Below, piece after piece: positions 1-8,469 of a stretch of 64,000 bases of DNA. Below the pieces are notes generated by a model. It searched no databases. It was not told the origin of the DNA and saw only the letters and a list, made by a program, of their open reading frames with translations. Both the position numbers and the translations under genes were made by a program. Location: NCBI GenBank assembly GCA_037445895.1, contig JBBIJO010000010.1, positions 22,215 through 86,214 on the forward strand, read 5' to 3'. This DNA comes from JBBIJO01 sp037445895 (GTDB lineage: Bacteria > Bacteroidota > Ignavibacteria > Kapaibacteriales > UBA2268). Every line of letters begins with the position of its first letter. Within the stretch, counting starts at the first letter, position 1.

Positions 1-192
1 ATAATCACCCAACAAGAAATGAACGGAGATATGAAAAACTTCGAGATGGTTTTCTCCGAGTGGGACACCTATGCTGGCTACAGACTTCCAAAAAAAATCG
101 AAATTTTTATGGATGGAGAGTCGTTGGGGACGATGGAAAATACTGTGATTAAAGTGAACGAACCAATAGACGACGCGGTGTTTAAAAAGTAA
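1..192 (+). CDS. C-terminal part of a LolA-like protein (5' end outside window)
   Basis: Reading frame 1 is open from the first base to a TAA at 190-192, giving 63 residues without a start. The tail pattern (GYRLPKKIEIFMDGE, then VNEPIDDAVFKK) resembles the end of the next gene (GLMVPFSIEV, then FNKSIDKAMFRL) and follows the usual end of outer-membrane lipoprotein-sorting (LolA/LolB-fold) proteins, where a last strand ends in 'D..lF....'. It lies 18 bp upstream of the next gene on the same strand, so the two look like a tandem paralogous pair in one transcript. The identification rests on the tail only; the substrate is unknown. Confidence 0.6.
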   Translation: MITQQEMNGDMKNFEMVFSEWDTYAGYRLPKKIEIFMDGESLGTMENTVIKVNEPIDDAVFKK

Positions 193-210
193 TTCGGATT
201 CGGAATAAAA

Positions 211-927
211 ATGAGGCATTATAAGTTCAGTTTTATATTTTTTGTCGCTGCTACTCTACTTCTTTCGTGTCAAGAAAATGTTGATACTGTGATAAAGAAG
301 AACGTCGAAGTTCGCGGGGGCGAGGATAATTTTCGTAATGTCCGAACTGTTTCTATGAAAATGAGTTTAAATACGCTGGGGATGGAAGTTCCTATACGAA
401 TTTTCATCTCCCTTCCTGGTTCGATACGAACAGAAATGAACGTAAATGGGCAATCAATAATTACAGTTTTAAACGAAGATAATGCTTGGGCAACTGTCGA
501 TGGCAATTTTACTCCCTTAGATGATAGTGCAGTGAAAGATTTACAAAAGAATTTACAAAGCCAATTGAACTACTTTAAAAGCGAGCTTTTCGATTATAAA
601 AAACAGGGTGCAGTAATTAAGAATTTTACCAAGGAAAATTTTAAGGGCAAGCCTGCAATTAAAATTCGATTGGATTACCCCGACGGTATTACTTCTTTCC
701 TATTTATTGACCAGAAAACATATTTGAATCTCGCCACTCGTACCGAAAAACAGGTGAACGGGCAACTTATGCAAACCGAAACAGTTTATAAGGACTATCG
801 CCTCGTCGATGGCTTGATGGTGCCTTTCTCGATTGAAGTTAATAGTGGAGCAATGACGATTGCTACGATGCGTATGGATTCCTTGATATTCAACAAATCG
901 ATAGACAAGGCAATGTTTCGATTGTAA
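211..927 (+). CDS. LolA-like outer-membrane lipoprotein
   Basis: A 238-residue protein with a lipoprotein signal: a basic start, a hydrophobic run and the lipobox LLSC with Cys20, predicting a lipidated periplasmic or outer-membrane protein. The body has the repeated beta-strand pattern of the LolA/LolB fold (VRTVSMKMSLN, MEVPIRIFISLPG, IRTEMNVNG, AWATVDG) and ends with DGLMVPFSIEV...SIDKAMFRL. Members of this broad family bind lipids or lipoprotein acyl chains, but the exact cargo here cannot be read from sequence. It follows a truncated paralogue after 18 bp, and a third paralogue sits at 18621-19334. About 330 bp of non-coding DNA follow, so it is probably the last gene of its operon. Confidence 0.65.
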   Translation: MRHYKFSFIFFVAATLLLSCQENVDTVIKKNVEVRGGEDNFRNVRTVSMKMSLNTLGMEVPIRIFISLPGSIRTEMNVNGQSIITVLNEDNAWATVDGNFTPLDDSAVKDLQKNLQSQLNYFKSELFDYKKQGAVIKNFTKENFKGKPAIKIRLDYPDGITSFLFIDQKTYLNLATRTEKQVNGQLMQTETVYKDYRLVDGLMVPFSIEVNSGAMTIATMRMDSLIFNKSIDKAMFRL

Positions 928-1257
928 AAACTTATTACTAAAATTTTTTCATAGTTTTAAATTGCTATTATTTCATATTCGCAGTATTAGTAAGTAGAAT
1001 AATTTTAATTGAAGAAAAGGAGAGTAACACAATCCAGAGGCAGTGTATCCTTTCGAAACATATAAGAAGGAATATACGCGCCGGACAACTTCCCATCAAC
1101 TGAATTTATCGTTCAAGAAACATAAAATGAATTAATATCAATACTGGGAAACTTCATTAATAGAAGAAATGAAAAATTCCTTAAATTACATTTGAACTAA
1201 AATGGAAAAAGCTGTTGACGTTGTTGGATAGTTTATTTTAAAAATAACTGCTTAGAT
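928..1257. other. Intergenic region upstream of hemL
   Basis: No convincing gene or strong hairpin is visible. TACATTTG at 1187-1194 fits the Bacteroidota -7 box TAnnTTTG and would give hemL a leader of roughly 55 nt, but no clear -33 TTTG precedes it. A 31-codon GTG frame at 1043-1138 has no well-placed ribosome-binding site. Confidence 0.35.
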
Positions 1258-2550
1258 ATGGAAATTAATTATAGCGAAAAGCTGTTTGGCGAAGCAAAAA
1301 AAATCATACCCGGAGGTGTGAATTCTCCTGTTCGTGCTTTTAAATCTGTTGGAGGAACTCCTCGCTTTATCAAGCGAGGGTGGGGTTCGCGAATACTCGA
1401 TGTTGATGGCAACGAATATATTGATTTAGTTGGAAGTTGGGGTCCGCATCTGTTCGGTCATATACCTAAGTTTGTTAAGGATGCCATTGCCAAGGCGGTT
1501 GAAAATGGAACAAGTTTTGGGGCACCTACTGTTCAAGAAATTAATATTGCCCGTTTTATTACGCAATTGCTTCCTTCGATGGAAATGGTTCGAATGGTAA
1601 ATAGTGGAACCGAGGCTACAATGAGTGCGATTCGGTTGGCGCGAGCCTATACAAGCAAAGACAAAATCGTTAAGTTTGCCGGTTGTTACCATGGACATTT
1701 CGATTCTTTTTTGGTCGGTGCTGGTTCGGGGCCATTGACTTTTGGCGTTCCTAATAGTCCTGGGGTTACCCAAGGAATTGCAAAAGACACACTAGTTGCT
1801 ACATACAATGACCTATCATCCGTCGAAAAGATTATTGATGAAAACAAAGGAGAAATTGCTGCAATAATTGTTGAGCCAGTTGCAGGAAATATGGGGGTTA
1901 TTCCTCCAAAAGGTGGATTCCTACAAGGATTGCGCCAAATAGCTGATTCCAACCGGATTGTCCTTATCTTCGATGAAGTCATTACTGGATTTCGTCTGCA
2001 TTCGGGCGGTGCGCAAGCACTTTATGGGGTTAAACCTGACCTTACAACACTTGGGAAAATTATTGGCGGTGGATTGCCAGCAGCCGCATTTGGAGGAAGA
2101 AAAGAGATTATGGAACTACTTGCTCCCGTTGGTCCTGTTTACCAAGCAGGAACTCTTAGCGGAAATCCACTGGCAGTTTCCGCTGGTGTTGCCGTTCTAA
2201 AGTATATTAAAGAAAATCCAAATCTTTATCAGGATTTAGAATCGAAGTCCAAACGTATCGAAGAGGGTATTTTGGATAATTTAAGCAAACTCGGCAAAAA
2301 GTTCACTCTCAATCGTGTAGGCTCGATGATGACGTTGTTTTTTACGGAGAATGCTGTGTTCGATTTGGATTCTGCTTCGACATCCGATACCAAACTTTTT
2401 GCTAAATATTTCCACAAAATGCTCGAACACAGCGTTTACTTGCCTTGTTCCCAATTTGAAGCATTTTTTGTCCCGTTGTGTATTTCGAACGAGGAAATTA
2501 ATTTCGTTGTCGAAGCCAATTATCAAGCATTAAAAGATATTTTGCAATGA
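1258..2550 (+). CDS. hemL: Glutamate-1-semialdehyde 2,1-aminomutase
   Basis: A PLP enzyme of class-III aminotransferase fold that converts glutamate-1-semialdehyde to 5-aminolevulinate in the C5 route to haem. The 430 residues are the usual length. Family motifs are clear: PGGVNSPVRAF near 18-28, the substrate/PLP region VNSGTEATMSAIRLAR at 114-129, FDEVITGFR at 238-246 carrying the PLP-ring Asp239, and the Schiff-base lysine Lys267 in TLGKIIGGGLPAAAFGG. The stop codon overlaps the ATG of the following probable lipoprotein gene (ATGA), which in turn overlaps ribD, so the three genes are translationally coupled. The cytoplasmic role is well established for the family. Confidence 0.97.
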   Translation: MEINYSEKLFGEAKKIIPGGVNSPVRAFKSVGGTPRFIKRGWGSRILDVDGNEYIDLVGSWGPHLFGHIPKFVKDAIAKAVENGTSFGAPTVQEINIARFITQLLPSMEMVRMVNSGTEATMSAIRLARAYTSKDKIVKFAGCYHGHFDSFLVGAGSGPLTFGVPNSPGVTQGIAKDTLVATYNDLSSVEKIIDENKGEIAAIIVEPVAGNMGVIPPKGGFLQGLRQIADSNRIVLIFDEVITGFRLHSGGAQALYGVKPDLTTLGKIIGGGLPAAAFGGRKEIMELLAPVGPVYQAGTLSGNPLAVSAGVAVLKYIKENPNLYQDLESKSKRIEEGILDNLSKLGKKFTLNRVGSMMTLFFTENAVFDLDSASTSDTKLFAKYFHKMLEHSVYLPCSQFEAFFVPLCISNEEINFVVEANYQALKDILQ

Positions 2551-3386
2551 AAATTACTATGAAAGTTTCGGAAAAATGCTTCCCAAAGCTTACTCGATTT
2601 GCTGGCATTTCGCCCTTTGGTTTAATGCAATTTTTGATTTTTGCATTTTCTTTGGGATTATTTGGTTGCTCGGTTTTTTCTAAAGGGAACAAAAATGAAA
2701 TACCAGCGAGCAAAGCTTTTATCTTCAAGATTCAACAGAATGAACATACAAACTTCGGATTTTACATCTGCGCCGATACCACTTCGACGCTTGAAAATAT
2801 AAAAAAAGAAAAGGTTGGATGCTTCCTCGAATGTGATAACGAGAATTTTGTTCTTCGGCAATCTCGAATTCAATGTGAAATGGATAACATTCCGTTGTTA
2901 CCTATGCATTACTTTATCCTCGAAACCACGGAAGGATTCAAAGAGAGCAATTGCAAATCAATTGTTTTCGAAGCAAACAACGAAAAGTTTCAATTCCCAT
3001 TTGAAGTGGGCGAGCAACAAGGGGATTTATTTGTTTATCCGTATGTATTCAAAGTTTTGGATTCGCTTATACTTTTTGGAATGGATATTGTTCGAACGAA
3101 TCGCTCCGGTGATGAATATTTTTCCACGTCGGAAAGGTTGAGGGTAGAAATCCAAAATGAACTAGGCAAAACAGTGTGGCGTTCCGACGAAGGAGTCTAT
3201 TTTTTGCAAGTTATTGGCGAAGTTGAACCGAAAGAAATAGGTTCTTGCTATCGTTATGTAATATTCTGGAATCGGACGGATAGAAACGGCAGGTTCATTA
3301 CAAAAGGAAAGTTTAATGTATTTATTACACTTCCTATTCAGCCCAAACCAATTACAAAATTCATCGATATTAATTTGGGTGAATGA
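2547..3386 (+). CDS. Hypothetical probable lipoprotein between hemL and ribD
   Basis: 279 residues that I do not recognise. A hydrophobic segment at about 27-40 ends in LFGC with Cys41, which could be a lipobox, although Phe at -2 is atypical and the N-terminal region before it is long. An internal start at Met27 would give a more normal signal. The rest is soluble and beta-rich with scattered cysteines and ends PITKFIDINLGE. Its ATG overlaps the hemL stop and its stop overlaps the ribD start (both ATGA), so it is surely translated with these biosynthetic genes. That coupling may be organisational rather than functional. Nothing visible points to an enzyme activity. Confidence 0.6.
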   Translation: MKITMKVSEKCFPKLTRFAGISPFGLMQFLIFAFSLGLFGCSVFSKGNKNEIPASKAFIFKIQQNEHTNFGFYICADTTSTLENIKKEKVGCFLECDNENFVLRQSRIQCEMDNIPLLPMHYFILETTEGFKESNCKSIVFEANNEKFQFPFEVGEQQGDLFVYPYVFKVLDSLILFGMDIVRTNRSGDEYFSTSERLRVEIQNELGKTVWRSDEGVYFLQVIGEVEPKEIGSCYRYVIFWNRTDRNGRFITKGKFNVFITLPIQPKPITKFIDINLGE

Positions 3387-4504
3387 TGGACTCTGAGCAA
3401 TGGATGCGTCGTGCACTCGACTTAGCAAAATTGGGAATTAATTTTGTTAACCCAAATCCTCGTGTTGGGGCTGTGATTGTTAAGAATGGACAAATAGTTG
3501 CCGAAGGTTATCATCGGTATTTTGGGGGTCCTCATGCTGAAATCAATGCTATTGAAAATGCAAAAAGTATCGAGTTGGAAGGAGCAACCCTTGTTGTGAA
3601 TCTCGAGCCTTGCTCCCATTTTGGCAAGACACCACCTTGCACATCTGCAATAGTCGAAAAGCGATTCGCTAAGGTTGTGGTTGGAATGGTTGATCCTAAT
3701 CCTTTGGTTGCAGGGGAAGGAATTCAAATCCTTCGCGATTCTGGAATTGACGTAGAAATCGGTGTTCTTGAAAAGGAATGCCGATGGTTGAACCGTTTCT
3801 TCATCAAAAATATGCTCGAAGCCAAACCTTACGTAATTTTAAAAATTGCACAAAGCTTAAATGGCTCGATAGCAACAAGTGATTATCAGTCGAAGTGGAT
3901 AACATCCGAAGAAAGTCGTAATCTTGTATTGAAACTCCGTCGCGAAGTCGATGCAATATTAATTGGAAAAACAACTGCATTAATGGACGACCCGACACTT
4001 ACTTTGCACGGTATCAACGGGAAAATCCCACGGCGTATTGTGCTCGATACAAATTTTTCATTGCCTATGGAACTTAAAGTATTTACGGATGACTTTCGAA
4101 CGGAGACCATTCTTGTTGTTTCCGCTCCTATCCAGGATAAGGAAAAAGAGGAAAATTTAACCAGAGCGGGTGTTAATATTCTGGCAAATCCAACAAAAAA
4201 TAGTTTTATCAACATTTCCCATCTTTTACAAGCATTATACGAAAACCATAGAATAGGGTCATTAATTGTCGAAGGGGGTTCACATATTTTTTCGAGTTTC
4301 ATTAGGGAAGGATTATGGGACGAGATTAATTTTTTTATCGCTCCTAAAATAATTTCCGGGGGCATCAATGCGTTCAGTGGTTTCGAGATTCAAAGCCTTG
4401 ACGACGCAAGTAGTGTGGTGCTTAAAGCTATTTTGCCAGTAGGAGACGATGTCCATATTATAGGATTAAATCCCAAAACTGAAAAACTATTGTTTAGCAA
4501 CTAA
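3383..4504 (+). CDS. ribD: Bifunctional riboflavin biosynthesis deaminase/reductase
   Basis: Two domains, in the usual order. The N-terminal cytidine-deaminase-like domain (about 1-145) removes the amino group from the pyrimidine made by GTP cyclohydrolase II. Zn ligands and the catalytic Glu are visible: His51 and Glu53 in GGPHAEINA, Cys77 and Cys86 in EPCSHFGKTPPC. The C-terminal RibD/DHFR-like reductase domain (about 147-365) starts PYVILKIAQSLNGSIA and includes RRIVLDTNFSLP and LIVEGGSHIFSSF, matching the NADPH-dependent reductase. Length 373 is typical. The start overlaps the preceding stop. No other rib gene is in the window. Confidence 0.96.
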   Translation: MMDSEQWMRRALDLAKLGINFVNPNPRVGAVIVKNGQIVAEGYHRYFGGPHAEINAIENAKSIELEGATLVVNLEPCSHFGKTPPCTSAIVEKRFAKVVVGMVDPNPLVAGEGIQILRDSGIDVEIGVLEKECRWLNRFFIKNMLEAKPYVILKIAQSLNGSIATSDYQSKWITSEESRNLVLKLRREVDAILIGKTTALMDDPTLTLHGINGKIPRRIVLDTNFSLPMELKVFTDDFRTETILVVSAPIQDKEKEENLTRAGVNILANPTKNSFINISHLLQALYENHRIGSLIVEGGSHIFSSFIREGLWDEINFFIAPKIISGGINAFSGFEIQSLDDASSVVLKAILPVGDDVHIIGLNPKTEKLLFSN

Positions 4505-4970
4505 ACATTAGCGGCTAAATATACATTCCTTTATTCGCTGTTCATTTGGACTTAACCATTGTTAGGAATGTTTCGAAATAGTTATTTTTAGCCAAGTGTG
4601 GAAAATAATTATCTTTGCCCGTTTAGTGATACAATAGATTGATTGCATCACCAACTAAAAATATTTTCGCGAATTATGTTATTCTATCTAAATTTTAGGA
4701 CCTTACTTTGAAATCACCAAAAGGATATGAGTTAGGATTTTTCCTTAAATAGCTTTACAAAATACTGTAACTGTGGAATATTTTGGCGGAACGATTTTTA
4801 TGTTTGCCTATAAATGAATCGGTTGGTCACCGTTTGAGAATAATAACCAAATGTATGAATAATAGTAACCAGAGGGCGAATTCGTTTTTTAGAGCATTGT
4901 TTTCCCAAGTTATAACTCGTTAAATTCGAAAATCTTAGAAAATTTGAAAAAGTCGCATTAATTCGGAATC
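4505..4970. other. Long intergenic region upstream of the flgB operon
   Basis: No open reading frame with coding character. TATCTTTG at 4610-4617 is a very good Bacteroidota -7 box (TAnnTTTG) with only a T-rich stretch at the -33 position. It points into about 350 nt without a gene before the sigma-54 promoter. Short inverted repeats follow it: GTGAT/ATCAC around 4627-4653 and CGGT/ACCG around 4820-4832. A small RNA, a leader or activator-binding sites are all possible; none is shown. Confidence 0.35.
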
Positions 4971-4987
4971 TTGGCATTAAATTTGCT
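4971..4987 (+). promoter_or_regulatory. Sigma-54 (-24/-12) promoter of flagellar operon 1
   Basis: TTGGCATTAAATTTGCT matches the sigma-54 consensus TTGGCACN5TTGCW: GG at 4973-4974 and GC at 4985-4986 with the obligatory 10 bases between. A start site about 12 bp further on leaves a leader of roughly 22 nt before the GTG of flgB, which has an AGGAG ribosome site. RpoN promoters need an enhancer-binding AAA+ activator, not found in this window. Comparable elements precede flagellin and the flgF operon. Confidence 0.8.
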
Positions 4988-5019
4988 TTTATTCAGTTTG
5001 CAAAAGGTAGGAGAATGGA

Positions 5020-5451
5020 GTGCCAATAAAGTTACTTTTGTTCAAAGAACGATTGCCGTTGATGAGCAAAGCATTGGATGTATATTCTATGCGCTTTCGA
5101 ACGATTGCCGAAAATATTGCCAATGCAAGTACTCCAAATTATCATCCAAAAGAAGTTAAATTTGAAGAACTTTTTAAATCGGAATCGGCAAAGTTTCAAA
5201 TATCAGGCGTTAGAACATCAATTGCCCATTTGAGAATGGACGAAACCGAAGCAGATGATGTGGAAATACCCGAAGATACGCAAAACATTCCGCAATCCGA
5301 AGAATATTTTGCGGGAAACTCGCATACGAATATCGATAGGGAAATGTCGGAGTTGGCTGAAACTCAAATTCGATTTCGTTTTGTTTCGCGTTTGGTGAAA
5401 CGATATTTTTCTGGATTAAATAGTGCTATTACTGGAACACGCGAAGGATGA
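5020..5451 (+). CDS. flgB: Flagellar proximal rod protein FlgB
   Basis: 143 residues. The N-terminal rod signature LPLMSKALDVYSMRFRTIAENIANASTPNY matches FlgB and the wider flagellar rod/hook family (pattern A.nIANasTPgY). A C-terminal helix (LAETQIRFRFVSRLVKRYFSGLNSAI) packs with it in the rod. I chose the GTG at 5020 because AGGAG lies at 5009-5013 with 6-nt spacing and the extra residues extend the family N-terminus; the next ATG at 5062 would cut into it. It is the first gene of the operon, directly behind the sigma-54 promoter. The protein builds the proximal rod on the MS ring. Confidence 0.93.
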   Translation: MPIKLLLFKERLPLMSKALDVYSMRFRTIAENIANASTPNYHPKEVKFEELFKSESAKFQISGVRTSIAHLRMDETEADDVEIPEDTQNIPQSEEYFAGNSHTNIDREMSELAETQIRFRFVSRLVKRYFSGLNSAITGTREG

Positions 5452-5505
5452 TATAAGTAGAACTACTTATTGTTAAAATTTGAAACATAATATTTTTGAA
5501 TTGTG

Positions 5506-5988
5506 ATGGGGAACAATATTTTTGAAATACTTAAAATAAGCGGCGAGGGTTTAAGTTTGCAAAGACAACGGTTGAGCAGTATTGCTAAGAATATTGCAAA
5601 TGCGAACACAACACGCACGTCCAACGGAGAACCGTATAAGCGAGAAATCGTAATTGCAAAATCAATTGCTCAAGCTCCTTTCGCGTATGGGCTTACGCAA
5701 TTATTGCCGTTGGAGATTTCTCCAAATTCTTTTCTACGCCAATCGCAAATCGTGGACAAGAAAGCACCGGAATATATTCAATCGGAGACAATTGTGGATG
5801 ATTCCCCACCGCGCTTGGTGTATGACCCATCGCACCCAGATGCCGATGAAAACGGATACGTTCGGTTTCCAAACGTAAATGTTATAACAGAAATGGTCGA
5901 AATGATTTCTGCGCAAAGGGCATTCGAGGCAAATGTTTCAATAATCGAAGCGGCTAAAAATGTTGCACGCGATAGTTTGGACATTTAA
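5506..5988 (+). CDS. flgC: Flagellar proximal rod protein FlgC
   Basis: 160 residues from the ATG at 5506; a GTG at 5503 is an alternative. The N-terminus (ISGEGLSLQRQRLSSIAKNIANANTTR) carries the rod/hook consensus. The middle has the FlgC strand VYDPSHPDADENGYVRFPNV, and the end has MVEMISAQRAFEANVSII, the diagnostic C-terminal helix. It follows flgB by about 55 bp. FlgC forms the proximal rod together with FlgB and FlgF. No strong Shine-Dalgarno is visible, so translation may be coupled to flgB. Confidence 0.95.
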   Translation: MGNNIFEILKISGEGLSLQRQRLSSIAKNIANANTTRTSNGEPYKREIVIAKSIAQAPFAYGLTQLLPLEISPNSFLRQSQIVDKKAPEYIQSETIVDDSPPRLVYDPSHPDADENGYVRFPNVNVITEMVEMISAQRAFEANVSIIEAAKNVARDSLDI

Positions 5989-6006
5989 TTTAAGTATGAA
6001 AGACAG

Positions 6007-6321
6007 ATGAATATTAATCCTGTAAATATTTACAACAAATACGATGCAAGGGTGGAGGTCCAAACCGAAAACATACAAAAGTTAATCAATCAGAATACGC
6101 AAAAGATTCTTCCTCAACAAAGACAAGAGCCGCCAAGAGATAAATTTACACTCGAATTAAAGAACAAAAACAATATAATAACTGCGCAAGAACGCGAATT
6201 TTTTGTTAGAATGTTTCCCGAAAGTTCCACAAAAATTGAAAACCACGTCCTATTCGATAGAAACGGAAAGCTACAAACAAAAGATGTTGCAAAAGGAACG
6301 ATTATAGATGCTCGTGTTTAA
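6007..6321 (+). CDS. Unrecognised small protein between flgC and fliE
   Basis: 104 residues, charged and Asn/Gln/Lys-rich with no signal peptide or membrane segment. The first 50 residues look disordered (many Gln and Asn, PQQRQEPPRDKF). The second half has a compact pattern with a helix ITAQEREFFVRMFP and strands HVLFDRNGKL and GTIIDARV. It lies 18 bp after flgC and about 30 bp before fliE, so it is part of the flagellar transcript. I know no standard flagellar protein of this kind at this position. A rod-assembly accessory or a regulator of export is conceivable, but this is a guess from location only. Confidence 0.7.
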   Translation: MNINPVNIYNKYDARVEVQTENIQKLINQNTQKILPQQRQEPPRDKFTLELKNKNNIITAQEREFFVRMFPESSTKIENHVLFDRNGKLQTKDVAKGTIIDARV

Positions 6322-6353
6322 TTATTTTGTTCAATATGGGGGGAGTCGAAAAT

Positions 6354-6650
6354 ATGAAAGTTGATGAACTCAATCTGCAAAGGCAGTTGCAAATTCAACT
6401 TATACAGAAACAGAAGACTGATGTTGAAGGTGAATCCTTCGTCGATACCTTGAACAAGCTCATTCAAGATGTGAGCGAAACACACAATGAATCAACAAAA
6501 TTAGCAGAAGATTTTATCAAAGGAGAACCGGTTGAACTTCACGAAGTTATGATTGCGGCGGAAAAAGCAAAGACAAGTTTTCAACTTCTACTGGAAATTC
6601 GCAATCGCTTTATTGACTTTTATCGTGAAGTTTTACGAATGCAAACATAA
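6354..6650 (+). CDS. fliE: Flagellar hook-basal body complex protein FliE
   Basis: 98 residues from ATG 6354, preceded by GGGGGGAG at 6338-6345. An upstream frame from TTG 6327 or ATG 6336 also exists but has no ribosome site. FliE motifs are clear: FVDTLNKLIQDVSETHNES, then FIKGEPVELHEVMIAAEKAKTSF and the end LLEIRNRFIDFYREVLRMQT. FliE is the adapter joining the MS ring to the rod and is one of the first proteins exported. The flgB-flgC-fliE-fliF order is the classical one except for the extra small gene before it. Confidence 0.94.
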   Translation: MKVDELNLQRQLQIQLIQKQKTDVEGESFVDTLNKLIQDVSETHNESTKLAEDFIKGEPVELHEVMIAAEKAKTSFQLLLEIRNRFIDFYREVLRMQT

Positions 6651-6664
6651 AGGAAAAATTTTAA

Positions 6665-8398
6665 ATGGCAGGAACGGGGATGGCAAACCAAGCGGGGATT
6701 TTTTTTAAGAAGCTTACTTTTATTCAAAAAATTGTTCTATTTGGCGTTACCCTTGCTGTATTATTTGGATTGATTTATATTGTGCTCAATACAACAAGCA
6801 AAGTTGAATACGCTATTCTTTTCAGTCAAATTGAACCAACGGAAGCAGGCAAAATTGTCGAAAAACTCAAAGAGCAAAAGGTTGACTATAAACTTACCGA
6901 TAATGGAACAACTATTTTGGTCGATAAAAACAAAGTTTACGATACTCGTGTAGCTATTGCTGCCGAAGGATTACCCGAAAGTGGCGTCGTTGGGTATGAA
7001 ATCTTCGATAAAACTAACCTTGGGATGAGTGAGTTTGTCCAAAAAGTAAATTTTCGCCGTGCCCTCGAAGGAGAACTTTCCAAAACTATAGGCTCGCTTC
7101 AAGGTATTAAAAAAGCTCGGGTTCACATCGTTATTCCCGAAAAAGCCATATTCGAAACCGAACAAAAGCCGCCAACAGCATCAGTTACCTTACAACTCGG
7201 CAACGATAAATCAATTGGACGATTAAACATACGAGGGATTCAGAACCTTGTTGCTTCGAGTGTCGAAGGCTTGTCTCCTAATAACGTTACGGTTGTTGAC
7301 CATCGTGGAAAGATTTTGTCGGACTTCGATGTCGATGCAAATTCAGTTATCGGCAAAACCCAAATTCAACACGAGCAAAGAATTCGGGTCGAGCAATACT
7401 TGACAAATAAACTTCAATCCCTACTCGATGGGGTTATCGGGCAGGGGAATTCCGAAGTTCGGGTTAGTGCAGATTTGGATTTTACTCAGGTAGAGAAAAC
7501 AATAACAGATTTCGACCCTGAAAGGCAAGTTGTTCGAAGTGAACAGAATATATCTTCGAGCGCTAATACTGTGGATTCCCTTGTGTATCCAGCCCCAAAT
7601 AAAACAGTTCAACAAAGTAATGCAATAGCTAATTACGAGATACCCCAAACAATCGAGAAAATCATTAATGGTGTTGGAACAATTAAAAGAATCACCGTTG
7701 GAGCACTTGTCAATGGAATATACAAGGTGGTCGAAAAAGACGGTAAAAAACAAATAGAATATACTCCCCGAAGCGAAGAAGAAATGAAAAAATTAGAAGA
7801 GATTATCAAAAATGCAGTTGGGTTCGACCAAAACCGAAACGACCAAGTTAGCATAGTAAATGTTCCGTTCGATACTCAACAACCCGAACCCGAGGTATTA
7901 GCTTCCCCACAACCTTGGTATCTTCAACCCGATAACATTCGTTTGTTTATTTTGGTGCTTGCTGTATTAATAGCTATATTTTTGATGTACTTGCTGTTTC
8001 ATTCCCGACAGGTTAAAGAAGTGGCTCGCGTTGCTATGGCTTTGCCGGAACCACGTAAGCTTCTCGAAGAAGAAAAAGAGGATTTGCAACGGGAACTCGA
8101 AAGCTTACGAACCGAAGAAGACCAGATGCTTCTCTTACCTACCGAAATGCCAGAGCAGCTTTTACTTACCGAAGAGGCTGGTGGTATTCCAATACCCGAA
8201 GACGAGGCGGTAGGTCTTCCAATTGTAAAAAAACCTGCAGCCAAGCTTGCCGATACCCGGGCACTGAGCGAAGAGGCTATGATGAAAATGGAAATTCGCG
8301 ATAAAATAAAAGAGTTTATCGAAAACCAACCTTCTGAAGCGGCTAAGCTAATCAGGGTTTATCTTACTCAAGAAGAAAGCCAAAAGCAAAAAGTTTGA
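6665..8398 (+). CDS. fliF: Flagellar MS-ring protein FliF
   Basis: 577 residues. The first membrane helix is at about 24-44 (IVLFGVTLAVLFGLIYIVLN). The periplasmic ring-building motifs follow (AILFSQIEPTEAGKIVEKL, ILVDKNKVYDTRVAIAAEGLP, GYEIFDKTNLGMSEFVQKVN and RALEGELSKTI). The second helix is at about 425-445 (IRLFILVLAVLIAIFLMYLL). The cytoplasmic C-terminus (EAMMKMEIRDKIKEFIENQPSEAAKLIRVYL) binds FliG. The long acidic stretch before it is typical. It follows fliE by 14 bp with AAGGA upstream of the start. Confidence 0.96.
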   Translation: MAGTGMANQAGIFFKKLTFIQKIVLFGVTLAVLFGLIYIVLNTTSKVEYAILFSQIEPTEAGKIVEKLKEQKVDYKLTDNGTTILVDKNKVYDTRVAIAAEGLPESGVVGYEIFDKTNLGMSEFVQKVNFRRALEGELSKTIGSLQGIKKARVHIVIPEKAIFETEQKPPTASVTLQLGNDKSIGRLNIRGIQNLVASSVEGLSPNNVTVVDHRGKILSDFDVDANSVIGKTQIQHEQRIRVEQYLTNKLQSLLDGVIGQGNSEVRVSADLDFTQVEKTITDFDPERQVVRSEQNISSSANTVDSLVYPAPNKTVQQSNAIANYEIPQTIEKIINGVGTIKRITVGALVNGIYKVVEKDGKKQIEYTPRSEEEMKKLEEIIKNAVGFDQNRNDQVSIVNVPFDTQQPEPEVLASPQPWYLQPDNIRLFILVLAVLIAIFLMYLLFHSRQVKEVARVAMALPEPRKLLEEEKEDLQRELESLRTEEDQMLLLPTEMPEQLLLTEEAGGIPIPEDEAVGLPIVKKPAAKLADTRALSEEAMMKMEIRDKIKEFIENQPSEAAKLIRVYLTQEESQKQKV

Positions 8399-8469
8399 TG
8401 ATTTTAAATGGGGATAAACTTAAATTATTTATTTTTTCGTTGTAATTTGAAAATCGAAAGTTCAGCGAG

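Noticed and set aside
1043..1138. GTG-started 31-codon frame upstream of hemL
   Set aside because: AAGGAG lies too far upstream and no conserved feature is visible.
3886..4368. A 160-codon - strand frame in ribD
   Set aside because: ribD is intact and conserved over the whole stretch; the frame is a shadow.
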